Origin: Bacillota bacterium
Lineage (GTDB): Bacteria > Bacillota > Clostridia > Lachnospirales > Lachnospiraceae
Assembly (NCBI GenBank): GCA_023387635.1
Contig: JAEWHU010000002.1
Span: forward strand, 1 to 8,024
Direction: 5' to 3'
DNA: 8,024 nt
This document shows positions 1-5,837 of the stretch, in pieces (within the stretch, counting starts at the first letter, position 1; each line of letters starts with the position of its first letter). The translations under genes were made by a program, and so were the position numbers. The notes under the pieces are model-generated. The model searched no databases. It had not been told where the DNA came from and saw only the letters and a list, made by a program, of their open reading frames with translations.

Positions 1-72
1 TCCTTGATAGCTCAATGGTAGAGCACACGGCTGTTAACCGTGGGGTTGTTGGTTCGAGCCCAACTCGGGGAG
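1..72 (+). tRNA. tRNA-Asn (anticodon GTT)
   Basis: A complete cloverleaf can be drawn. The acceptor stem is 1-7 with 65-71 (two G-T pairs), the D arm is 10-24, the anticodon stem 26-30/38-42 encloses loop 31-37 with GTT at 33-35, the variable loop is 43-47, and the T stem 48-52/60-64 encloses TTCGAGC. G72 is the discriminator. The 3' CCA is not encoded. The gene begins at the first base of the window, so its promoter is outside. Confidence 0.95.
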
Positions 73-108
73 TTTATTGACTCAATGAGTTAATTAAAAA
101 AGCAAATA

Positions 109-139
109 AAACATTAAATATGAATCATTTTTAATGTTT
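109..139. repeat. inverted repeat between the two tRNA genes
   Basis: Perfect 10-bp arms AAACATTAAA (109-118) and TTTAATGTTT (130-139) enclose an 11-nt loop. The stem is very A+T rich and no T-run follows, so it is a weak terminator at best. It may instead be a processing or spacer hairpin in a tRNA-Asn/tRNA-Cys cotranscript. The rest of 73-182 is A+T-rich spacer. TATAAT strings at 145-150 and 175-180 lack convincing -35 partners, and the second is too close to the tRNA-Cys 5' end to serve it. Confidence 0.45.
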
Positions 140-182
140 ATGAATATAATATATATTATTGCAATATATTATTATATAATAA

Positions 183-253
183 GGCGACATAGCCAAGTGG
201 TAAGGCATGGGTCTGCAACACCCTGAGCACCAGTTCAAATCTGGTTGTCGCCT
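183..253 (+). tRNA. tRNA-Cys (anticodon GCA)
   Basis: The acceptor stem GGCGACA (183-189) pairs perfectly with TGTCGCC (246-252). The discriminator is T253, the U73 identity base typical of tRNA-Cys. Anticodon loop 213-219 carries GCA at 215-217. The anticodon stem 208-212/220-224 has one T-T mismatch at its outer pair. The T arm is CCAG-TTCAAAT-CTGG type. CCA is not encoded. It is probably cotranscribed with tRNA-Asn, 110 bp upstream. Confidence 0.95.
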
Positions 254-255
254 TT

Positions 256-300
256 AAAAAGAAAAGACATATCATGTGAGTGATGTGTCTTTTTCTTTTT
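256..300 (+). terminator. Rho-independent terminator of the tRNA operon
   Basis: AAAAGACATATCA (262-274) pairs with TGATGTGTCTTTT (281-293) with one G-T pair, around the loop TGTGAG. The tail is T-rich (TTTTTCTTTTT). The A-run before the stem complements the T-tail, so it could also work on the other strand. It lies immediately after tRNA-Cys. Confidence 0.85.
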
Positions 301-317
301 ATCTAGGAAGACTACAT

Positions 318-348
318 ATTTGAACTGTGATCAATATCTGGTTGTCGC
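318..348 (+). repeat. partial, rearranged copy of the tRNA-Cys 3' end
   Basis: ATCTGGTTGTCGC at 336-348 is an exact 13-nt direct copy of tRNA-Cys positions 239-251 (T-stem 3' side plus most of the acceptor 3' strand). Just upstream, ATTTGAACTG at 318-327 is the exact reverse complement of 231-240, the T-arm. No acceptor 5' strand, D arm or anticodon arm is present, so this is not a functional tRNA. It could be a decayed tandem tRNA or an attachment-site-like footprint. Confidence 0.55.
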
Positions 349-401
349 TTCTCTAAAAATAGTCTCTAAACCTTTAGAAATAAAATAATACCACTAATTG
401 G

Positions 402-459
402 AAGGTTATCAAATCCAATGATAGAAATATCATTAGGGATTTGGTAGCCTTTTTCTTTT
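402..459 (+). terminator. large orphan terminator-like hairpin
   Basis: Arms 402-423 and 428-451 form a 22-bp stem (two G-T pairs, a 2-nt bulge at 435-436) capped by a GAAA tetraloop at 424-427 and followed by TTTTCTTTT. The fold is strong, but no gene ends just upstream: 301-400 holds only the tRNA-Cys 3'-end copy and otherwise featureless DNA. It may insulate module A from the tRNA operon, be a leftover terminator of a lost gene, or end a small RNA. Confidence 0.7.
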
Positions 460-496
460 GGGACTTTCATAGCTCTGATTGCAATTAAGATACTAC

Positions 497-525
497 TTGA
501 CACATCATACTATGTAATGTATAGT
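497..525 (+). promoter_or_regulatory. sigma-A type promoter of module A
   Basis: A consensus -35 TTGACA (497-502) and -10 TATAGT (520-525) are separated by 17 bp, 22 bp upstream of the PadR start codon. The spacing and hexamers match vegetative promoters, and the same boxes occur before module B at 6168-6196. Confidence 0.88.
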
Positions 526-527
526 AT
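507..527. promoter_or_regulatory. probable PadR operator A
   Basis: The perfect inverted repeat ATACTAT (507-513) / ATAGTAT (521-527) has a 7-bp centre. It covers most of the promoter spacer and the whole -10 box. PadR-family repressors commonly bind such A+T-rich palindromes in their own promoters. The same 7-bp arms and spacing recur before module B although the centre differs, which supports selection on the arms. Binding is inferred. Confidence 0.75.
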
Positions 528-546
528 AGACATAAGGAGGTGTGAA

Positions 547-861
547 ATGGACACTCAATTAAAAAAAGGATTGCTTGAATTTTGTGTTTTAGCTGTGTTA
601 CAAAAATCGGATTCCTACGGTTATCAAATCATAAAAGATATTTCAACTTGTATTGAAATCTCAGAATCCACCCTATATCCTATATTAAAAAGATTAGAAG
701 CGAATTCTTACCTTGAGACATATTCCATAGAACACAATAGCCGATTACGAAAGTATTATAAGATTACGGAAGAAGGGAAAAAGCATATTGCAGAATTCCT
801 AAGTGAATGGTACCAAGTTATGGATGTTTATGAATTTATTAAAGGAGGTAAGGAGAGTTGA
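547..861 (+). CDS. PadR family transcriptional regulator (module A)
   Basis: A 104-residue winged-helix repressor of the short PadR type. Residues about 8-75 form the DNA-binding domain, with the PadR-typical LLEFCVLAVL helix, the DSYGYQI turn, the recognition-helix segment ISESTLYPILKRLEA and the wing RLRKYYKITEEG. Residues about 76-100 form the C-terminal dimerisation helix (HIAEFLSEWYQVM). The start is set at ATG 547 because AGGAGG (535-540) lies 6 nt upstream; the in-frame ATG at 517 lies inside the promoter and cannot be on the transcript. The stop overlaps the next gene by 4 nt, implying translational coupling. It probably represses its own operon through the palindrome at 507-527 and may respond to a small molecule or envelope state. 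It differs from the module B paralogue at 13 positions. Confidence 0.93.
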   Translation: MDTQLKKGLLEFCVLAVLQKSDSYGYQIIKDISTCIEISESTLYPILKRLEANSYLETYSIEHNSRLRKYYKITEEGKKHIAEFLSEWYQVMDVYEFIKGGKES

Positions 862-1445
862 GTAAGACAGAATTTTTAGAAATGCTCTATGAACGATTGG
901 ATAAGATTGATAAAATAGAACGAGATAAATACATTACTTATTATGATGAAATTATAGAAGACTATAAAGAAAATGGATATGAGGAAGCAAAAGCAATTGA
1001 GAAACTTGGATGTATAAATGATATTACTAAGAATATATTAACAGAACAAAACACTGTGATTGCTAATCAATCCTCTACAGGAATAAAACATCTTAAGTTA
1101 ACACTTTTAGCCTTAGGCTCTCCACTATGGGGTTGTATATTAATGTCAGTTGCCCTACTAATTTTAAGTGGAATTATTATAGTTTGGTGTGTGCCTATTA
1201 CAACAGGAGCTGGAGCAATCGGATTTTTATTAACTAGTTTAGTTAGTATTATTGGTTCACCATTTATAATGATGGAGAGTTTATCTTTAGGGATCATTCA
1301 GCTTGGATTAGGAATTACATCAATTGGAATTGGGATCCTACTTACTATTGTAACAATTGTAATGTGTAAAAAAATGAAACATATTACCCATGTTCTAACT
1401 TTAAAGCTAAATAGTATTTTTAAGAAGAAAGTGGTGGAGTTATGA
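858..1445 (+). CDS. DUF1700/HAAS-like membrane protein (module A)
   Basis: A 195-residue protein of the type regularly encoded beside PadR regulators in Firmicutes. Residues 1-about 70 are a charged helical cytosolic domain (MSKTEFLEML, then ERDKYITYYDEIIEDYKENG) typical of DUF1700. From about residue 81 the chain is strongly hydrophobic, with about three membrane spans (about 83-110, 113-137, 144-169) containing the motif WCVPITTGAGA, and ends in a basic cytosolic tail. The start is TTG at 858, overlapping the PadR stop as TTGA; AAGGAGG (842-848) inside the PadR gene is 9 nt upstream. The TTG start and overlap are identical in module B. About 66% identical to its paralogue by my count, with the 110-120 segment fully conserved. 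The family role is unknown; a link to envelope-stress or lipid sensing is inference. Confidence 0.88.
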   Translation: MSKTEFLEMLYERLDKIDKIERDKYITYYDEIIEDYKENGYEEAKAIEKLGCINDITKNILTEQNTVIANQSSTGIKHLKLTLLALGSPLWGCILMSVALLILSGIIIVWCVPITTGAGAIGFLLTSLVSIIGSPFIMMESLSLGIIQLGLGITSIGIGILLTIVTIVMCKKMKHITHVLTLKLNSIFKKKVVEL

Positions 1446-1669
1446 AAATAATTAGTTGTAAGAAAAAGCTAATAGGAATAAGTTTAGGATTGATTGTAAT
1501 AGGTATTTTAATTACAGGTATTGGTTTTGGTATGCAAGGTTTTGGGGTAACTAAACAATTGGAATATAATACACATAAATGGTATCAAACGATACGGATA
1601 GATAATGGCTCTTGGTCATATGGAGTAAATATTGGTGATGGTATTCATCTCATGTATCTTGGAAACTGA
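1442..1669 (+). CDS. small single-span membrane protein (module A)
   Basis: A 75-residue product starting ATGA-overlapped with the DUF1700 stop. Residues about 10-32 form one hydrophobic span (the core IVIGILITGIGFGMQG is nearly identical in module B) after a basic N-terminus, so the expected topology is N-in. The segment WYQTIRIDNGSWSYG follows outside and is conserved as WYQTI...DGTWSYG in the paralogue. The RBS is weak (GGTGGAG at 1433-1439), consistent with coupling to the previous gene. The position matches where larger DUF4097-type adhesin-like proteins often sit beside PadR/DUF1700. Here the product stops soon after the span, and the last residues differ between copies. It is either a genuine short protein or a truncated one; an open +1 frame continues past the stop. 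Confidence 0.7.
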   Translation: MKIISCKKKLIGISLGLIVIGILITGIGFGMQGFGVTKQLEYNTHKWYQTIRIDNGSWSYGVNIGDGIHLMYLGN

Positions 1670-1787
1670 TTGTACTAAAAAAGCATATTGGATATTAGAT
1701 ATAACAAAAAAATTACTAAAGTTCCATCATAAAGATGTAGGAATTGAATTTGAGGTGAAATATTGTGAGAATGCAGGATGTAGTTAA
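1638..1787 (+). other. possible frameshifted continuation of the small membrane gene
   Basis: In the +1 frame relative to the 1442-1669 gene, an open stretch begins before that gene's stop (ATG at 1638) and runs 49 codons to TAA at 1785-1787, overlapping the start of the VanZ-like gene. The middle reads like coding sequence (AYWILDITKKLLKFHHKDVG). It has no RBS of its own. A single frameshift near 1640-1665 could have cut a longer third protein into two pieces. An accidental open frame is equally possible. Confidence 0.25.
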
Positions 1788-3180
1788 CCTTGGTACAGGA
1801 TATCTTATTTTAGGAATTAGTATTGTATTATTTCTTGCGGTAATTGTTTGTATTGGATATTTTGGAATATATATAAAACTGCTTAAGGGCGATAAGAAAC
1901 TAAGTTTATTTAATTTATGTTGGTGGGCAGTATTTATCTGTTATATGATTGTAGTACTTGGAGCAACGATGTTTTCAAGAGGAAATACATGGGGTGGCGG
2001 AGTGATATCTTTCGTCTATTCCTATAAAGATGCATGGATTAATGCATCTGCAAGTGCGTGGAGAAATATTATTTTAAACATATTATTATTTGTACCATTT
2101 GGTTTCTTACTTCCAATTGGTAAGGAGCGATTTCGAGTATTTTGGAAGGCTTATTTAGCTGGATTATCATTGACTGTGGCCATTGAACTAATTCAATTAA
2201 TCTTATCTAGAGGTATTTTTGAAGTTGCTGACTTGTTTAATAATGTATTAGGTACAATGATTGGATTTGGCTGTTACGCAATTGTTAGGCAGATAGTTAT
2301 TGTCTGCAAAAAAGGAAAAATAAAAGTAGTAAGTACATTATTGCTACAGTTACCATTGCTATTTGCCATAGGTTTATTTATTACTATTTATGTTGTATAT
2401 GAGAAGCAAGAACTAGGAAATTTATCATGTGAATATATCGTCACTTATGACAAGAATAAATTAAATATCGTAACTGATGAGAAATATAGTGATAGGGAAA
2501 CAACTGTAATGGTTTATCAAGTTCCTATTCGTTCTATTGATGAAACCAGACTGATGGCGGATGAGTTATTTACACTCATGGGAACCAAAATAGATGAAAG
2601 TCGTACAGACCATTATGATGAGACAGCTTTTTATTGGGCAGACGATAAATATAATATGGTTATTGAATATCTTGGCGGAACATACAGAATTACAGATTTT
2701 GACACTACATTCAGCTGGGATAGGGTTAACCAGATATATGATGCGAGCGAGGAAACAATTAGAGAAGCATTAGATACTTATGGGATTAGTATTCCTGAAC
2801 AGGCTGATTATAGTATTACTAATGAAATGGGTTATCAGTTTGAATTGAATCAATTTAAAATGGAAGATAAAATCTACGATGGTATTTTGAATTGTACTTA
2901 TTATGATAATGGAAAACTAGGTAGCATTAATAATAATATTCTGGAATGTGAACCTTATAAAAACTTTAATGTTATTTCTGAAATAGAAGCATATGAAAGA
3001 ATCAAAGAAGGAAAATTTCGTTATTCTAGGAATCAGGAATTGGAAATTCAACTTGGTAAAGTATCTTTAAATTATATGATTGATTCAAAAGGTTTCTACC
3101 AACCAGTATATGTATTTGAGGCAAATATTAATGGATTTGATAGTGAAATCAAAATTCCAGCAGTAGATAGAGAATTCTAG
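1765..3180 (+). CDS. VanZ-like membrane protein with large extracytoplasmic C-terminal domain
   Basis: A 471-residue protein. Residues 1-about 180 carry the VanZ-like domain: spans near 15-37, 50-69, 101-119, 128-148 and 158-178, with the family signatures NILLFVPFGFLLPIGKERF (101-119 and following) and ELIQLILSRGIFEVADLFNN (141-160). A sixth span lies at about 190-212. Basic loops after spans 1, 3 and 5 put the N-terminus outside, so residues 213-471 should also be outside. That part is soluble and unrecognised in its first half. Its end (SEIEAYERIKEGKF, then QPVYVFEANINGFDSEIKIPAV) resembles YycI/YycH-type regulatory domains, a tentative similarity. The start is GTG 1765, chosen because GAGGTG (1752-1757) is 7 nt upstream; ATG 1771 is the alternative. 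It lies 95 bp after module A with no terminator seen, so readthrough from the PadR promoter is likely. VanZ itself gives low-level teicoplanin resistance; no van genes are present here. Confidence 0.82.
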   Translation: MRMQDVVNLGTGYLILGISIVLFLAVIVCIGYFGIYIKLLKGDKKLSLFNLCWWAVFICYMIVVLGATMFSRGNTWGGGVISFVYSYKDAWINASASAWRNIILNILLFVPFGFLLPIGKERFRVFWKAYLAGLSLTVAIELIQLILSRGIFEVADLFNNVLGTMIGFGCYAIVRQIVIVCKKGKIKVVSTLLLQLPLLFAIGLFITIYVVYEKQELGNLSCEYIVTYDKNKLNIVTDEKYSDRETTVMVYQVPIRSIDETRLMADELFTLMGTKIDESRTDHYDETAFYWADDKYNMVIEYLGGTYRITDFDTTFSWDRVNQIYDASEETIREALDTYGISIPEQADYSITNEMGYQFELNQFKMEDKIYDGILNCTYYDNGKLGSINNNILECEPYKNFNVISEIEAYERIKEGKFRYSRNQELEIQLGKVSLNYMIDSKGFYQPVYVFEANINGFDSEIKIPAVDREF

Positions 3181-3219
3181 TTTTTTATTTATCAACATTG
3201 GTGCCTAATAATTCGTTCT

Positions 3220-3254
3220 AGTAATGCCTGGATAGTTCAAATCCAGATGTTACT
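3220..3254 (+). repeat. hairpin resembling a tRNA T-arm
   Basis: Arms 3220-3232 and 3242-3254 pair over 12 of 13 positions (G-T pairs allowed, one C-A mismatch). The loop TAGTTCAAA contains the tRNA B-box-like string GTTCAAATCC reading into the 3' arm. It looks like the T-arm plus acceptor 3' strand of a tRNA, but nothing upstream supplies the D or anticodon arms. A terminator follows immediately, as after tRNA-Cys. It may be a tRNA remnant or simply a stable 3'-UTR hairpin of the VanZ-like gene. Confidence 0.45.
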
Positions 3255-3259
3255 TCTAA

Positions 3260-3294
3260 GAAGCTCATACGACAGTATGGGCTTTTAATTTTTT
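3260..3294 (+). terminator. Rho-independent terminator after the VanZ-like gene
   Basis: AAGCTCATAC (3261-3270) pairs with GTATGGGCTT (3275-3284), one G-T pair, around a GACA loop. TTTTAATTTTTT follows. It closes the module A/VanZ-like transcription unit about 80 bp after the stop codon. Confidence 0.85.
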
Positions 3295-3518
3295 CATTAA
3301 ATATAATATATGTAACAAATATGAAATACATCTACTGCTGTAGCATATATTATTTAAGTTAATATAGAAAAAAGAAAGATGGAGGAAATGTTAAATGGAA
3401 ATATGAAATGAAAATAAAATAAAAGATATTTATGCAAATGAATATTAATGAAAGTGTAGTAATTGTTGAAGGTATTAAATTATTTATCAATTCGTTCTCA
3501 GAATTTGGAGGTGTTGGC
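3295..3518. other. A+T-rich intergenic region upstream of the PAP2 gene
   Basis: No gene is supported here. An inverted repeat (about 10 bp, TAATATATG at 3304-3312 with CATATATTA at 3344-3352) encloses a small CTAC/GTAG hairpin at 3332-3343 and could be an operator. An RBS-like GGAGG at 3381-3385 precedes only tiny frames of 3 or 7 codons, ending by 3411. An in-frame extension of the PAP2 gene from 3432 lacks an RBS. No confident promoter for the PAP2 gene was identified. Confidence 0.4.
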
Positions 3519-4385
3519 ATGAAAAAAAGAGGGATATTGATTTTTTATGGAATAGGAATTGCTTTATTATTAATATTTACATTTTACGATTTACAGATTT
3601 CCATGACAATAAGTACGAAAAGTCTATGGGCTCGTATTTTTGAAGTGATTGGTGAAATACCAATTATAGTTCTTGCAATTTTTAGCTGTGCTGCATTAAT
3701 CAGGTTTCGAAATAAGGCGAAAATATGGGCTTCAATAATCTCAATAATAGGCTTTGGTGTATTATTTGTATTATTTTCAGCAATGGGAGGATTTATGATA
3801 TGGAACTATCTGAAAGATAATGTTGCAATTCAATTACCAGCAGCGTTAGGTTTTATTTTAGCGTTGTTTTTTGCTGTGAGTGCAGTTTTATTACTTCGGT
3901 TAGTACCAGAAGAAAAAAAGAAAGAAACTATAACATTTGCAATTATCACATTGTTATATTTTGTAGCAATTCTTGTGGTAATGAATAGTATTAAGGCTAC
4001 TTGGGGTAGAATGAGACTTCGCGAAATGACAGATCCACTAACACAGTTTACTCCATGGTATGTTATTACTAATCGGGGTGGTTTTTCAAATATATATGCT
4101 TCATTCCCATCAGGACATTCCATGAATTCTGCCGCGGTTATTCTATTGACATTACTCCCTTCTTTATATCCAAGGTTGGAAAAAAGAAAGAATACTATCT
4201 TAGTTATAGTTTTTGCATGGTTTGTGCTGGTTGGAACAAGCCGTATCGTTATGGGAGCACATTTTGCTAGTGATGTTATTGTAGGAATCATGCTTTCTGT
4301 TACATTATTTTTAGGGATTAAAAATATCATATGCAAAGTTCGCCAAATAGATAATTCATCAATAAAAACAAAAATTGCTAGTTAA
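3519..4385 (+). CDS. PAP2-family membrane phosphatase
   Basis: A 288-residue multi-span protein with the three phosphatidic-acid-phosphatase type 2 motifs. Motif C1 is K159-x6-R166 in KATWGRMRLRE, with Leu where Pro is usual after the Arg. Motif C2 is PSGH at 197-200, and C3 is SRIVMGAHFASD with R242, H248 and D252. H200 and H248 are the expected catalytic pair for a phosphohistidine intermediate. About six spans are visible, near 6-23, 44-64, 70-94, 105-127, 138-156 and 225-270 (split by C3). Likely substrates are lipid phosphates such as undecaprenyl pyrophosphate, phosphatidate or PGP; the sequence does not decide which. The start is ATG 3519 because GGAGG (3507-3511) is 7 nt upstream; an in-frame ATG at 3432 has no RBS. 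It is separated from the VanZ-like gene by a terminator and is convergent with uvsE. No clear terminator was found in 4386-4490, only a short A+T palindrome near 4464-4477. Confidence 0.9.
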   Translation: MKKRGILIFYGIGIALLLIFTFYDLQISMTISTKSLWARIFEVIGEIPIIVLAIFSCAALIRFRNKAKIWASIISIIGFGVLFVLFSAMGGFMIWNYLKDNVAIQLPAALGFILALFFAVSAVLLLRLVPEEKKKETITFAIITLLYFVAILVVMNSIKATWGRMRLREMTDPLTQFTPWYVITNRGGFSNIYASFPSGHSMNSAAVILLTLLPSLYPRLEKRKNTILVIVFAWFVLVGTSRIVMGAHFASDVIVGIMLSVTLFLGIKNIICKVRQIDNSSIKTKIAS

Positions 4386-4490
4386 GAACTTGCTTTATAG
4401 AAATGTTATCACAAGATGTACAGCATAATATTTAAAAGGCAAGGATTTAATCTGCAACATAATAAAATATTTTATAATTAACATTACATA

Positions 4491-5744
4491 CTAAATATAT
4501 AAATAATAGTTCTTCAACAATTCCTCATTATTATATTTTAGGGATAATTTATACAAATAATTTTTCATAGTTAATGGAGAAGACTTAAAGTTCCTAACAT
4601 CATCAAGATGTTTAGCAAAATTAGTCTTCTCTTTTTCTGTTAGGTCTTTTGATATTAAAACATAAACTTTCTTGGCTGCAAGAATGATATTATCTATTTT
4701 TTTAGTTAGAGTAAGTCCGTTCTCTATTTTTTCATAAAATAAAGATGGAGATATACTCTGTTCGTTAATTCTATATTCTAATTCATCGTATAGTGAAGTA
4801 TTTGTTTCAAGAATAGCATATTGGTATCTATTCCATTCATCTTGTAACTCTTTGTAGGGTAGTCCTTTTTTTAGACATTGAATACATTTAATGGCAGAAA
4901 GATTTTTATCCTTAACCTCTAGCATAATATCAATATCATCTCGTTTTATATCTTTGCAAAACTGTAGAAAGGTCTGAATTTCAATGGTTTGTGAGTGTGA
5001 ACCACCTTTTTTTATATGGTCTTGCATGGAGAAATGTATCTTTTGAGTTCCATCTTCCTTCTTCCATAATGGTTTTACAAGGTTAATATAATACTCGTCT
5101 GTTTTTTCTTTGTCTGAGGGATTTAAGTAATTGTGAAGATTGTCAAATACTACTGGGATGGATAGTTTATGACCTATGGTTAGTGCATCATGAGTAGTAT
5201 AACTTTTGTCATCATTTTCAATGACTAATCTATTCTTCACTTTATCATTTAAACGTTCATAATTGTGTATAAATCGGCTCATGGCAGCAGGTTTGTCATT
5301 ATAAACACCACCAATATGAAGTATTATTTTGCTTTCTTTTGGAACTTTAAGGCTATCTAGTACATTGTTGTGATATTCTAAGTCCATAATAGCTCTATTA
5401 ACAATATCTTCTTTTGGTGAATTTAAAACAGTATATTGGCCAGGATGCATGGAAACTCTCATATTAGATTTCTTAATCTTATCTCCAATTGCATCAAATT
5501 TCTCCTGAAATATATCCCACCAAGGTAAGGAGTTTGCAGGGTTTGATCCAAAGGGAATTAAGTCCGAGGTTATTCGAAAAAGGTTAATATGATTTTTTAT
5601 GTTATAGTCAATGGCATTATTTAGAGCATCTAGGTTTGCATCAATTAATGTAGTTAAGTTTTCTTTGGTTGCATTTTTTAATGTGCAGCTTCTATAGCTG
5701 GTATTCATCGCACCGATGGTCAAACAAGCATATCCTATATTCAT
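4491..5744 (-). CDS. uvsE: UV DNA damage endonuclease UvsE (UVDE family)
   Basis: A 417-residue TIM-barrel endonuclease that nicks DNA 5' to UV photoproducts and other lesions, independent of UvrABC. The family's metal and active-site residues are visible: H100 (MHPGQ), H143 (ILHIGG), E176 (VIENDD), D201 and H204 (VFDNLHN), K235 and H237 (QKIHFS), H250 (GGSHS) and E276 (MLEVKDK). The first five sit within one residue of the Thermus enzyme positions as I recall them, and K235 matches its modified lysine. Residues beyond about 300 form an extra C-terminal helical region absent from shorter members of about 300-320 residues. The start is taken as the inner ATG at 5744 (MNIGYACLTIG) because GGAG lies 6 nt upstream and family members begin near this motif; the upstream in-frame ATG at 5756 lacks an RBS. 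It is transcribed alone, opposite to its neighbours. No SOS-type box was seen. Confidence 0.95.
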   Translation of the reverse strand: MNIGYACLTIGAMNTSYRSCTLKNATKENLTTLIDANLDALNNAIDYNIKNHINLFRITSDLIPFGSNPANSLPWWDIFQEKFDAIGDKIKKSNMRVSMHPGQYTVLNSPKEDIVNRAIMDLEYHNNVLDSLKVPKESKIILHIGGVYNDKPAAMSRFIHNYERLNDKVKNRLVIENDDKSYTTHDALTIGHKLSIPVVFDNLHNYLNPSDKEKTDEYYINLVKPLWKKEDGTQKIHFSMQDHIKKGGSHSQTIEIQTFLQFCKDIKRDDIDIMLEVKDKNLSAIKCIQCLKKGLPYKELQDEWNRYQYAILETNTSLYDELEYRINEQSISPSLFYEKIENGLTLTKKIDNIILAAKKVYVLISKDLTEKEKTNFAKHLDDVRNFKSSPLTMKNYLYKLSLKYNNEELLKNYYLYI

Positions 5745-5778
5745 GTAGTTCTCCATTCTTAATTAGTAAGGGAGTATT

Positions 5779-5837
5779 ATTATACTTAAAACTATTTTAC
5801 ACAACGGGATAAAGTATCAAGTAAGTAGAATAGTTTT
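5779..5837 (-). promoter_or_regulatory. possible uvsE -10 box and adjoining inverted repeat
   Basis: On the minus strand TATAAT lies at 5784-5779, 34 bp from the uvsE start, but no good -35 sits at 16-18 bp. Just upstream, arms 5788-5800 and 5825-5837 form a 13-bp inverted repeat with one G-T pair around a 24-nt centre. This repeat overlaps where the -35 and upstream elements would be, so it could bind a regulator. On the plus strand it is followed by T-runs and could act as a weak terminator. Confidence 0.35.

Larger units (their letters stand above)
497..1669 (+). repeat. module A, first copy of the duplicated operon
   Basis: This stretch contains promoter, palindrome, padR-like gene, DUF1700 gene and small membrane gene. 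It is paralogous to 6168-7343. The -35 boxes, -10 boxes, RBSs and all three start codons are each separated by exactly 5671 bp, so no net insertion or deletion has occurred from the promoter to the third start. The longest identical run I found is 27 bp at 742-768 against 6413-6439, inside the PadR gene. Similarity fades near the end of the third gene and just above the -35 box. Confidence 0.9.

Noticed and set aside
517..546. Upstream in-frame ATG of the module A PadR gene
   Set aside because: It lies between the -35 and -10 boxes, upstream of any transcript, and has no RBS; ATG 547 has a near-ideal RBS.
1067..1297. Minus-strand open frame within the DUF1700 gene (and its equivalent at 6633-6923)
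   Set aside because: Antisense shadows of conserved coding sequence; no RBS and no independent signal.
1765..3180. Glycopeptide resistance cluster
   Set aside because: Only a VanZ-like domain is present, with no vanA/H/X/S/R homologues; VanZ-like domains are common in Firmicutes outside resistance clusters.
3388..3431. Leader peptide or broken gene after the GGAGG at 3381-3385
   Set aside because: Only 3- to 7-codon frames follow, with no attenuator structure or recognisable protein; too little to call.
3432..3518. 29-residue N-terminal extension of the PAP2 protein
   Set aside because: No RBS before 3432, while GGAGG at 3507-3511 sits 7 nt before ATG 3519, after which a typical basic-then-hydrophobic membrane N-terminus begins.
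3830..4336. 168-codon minus-strand open frame opposite the PAP2 gene
   Set aside because: The opposite strand encodes clear PAP2 motifs with a good start; this frame has no family features.
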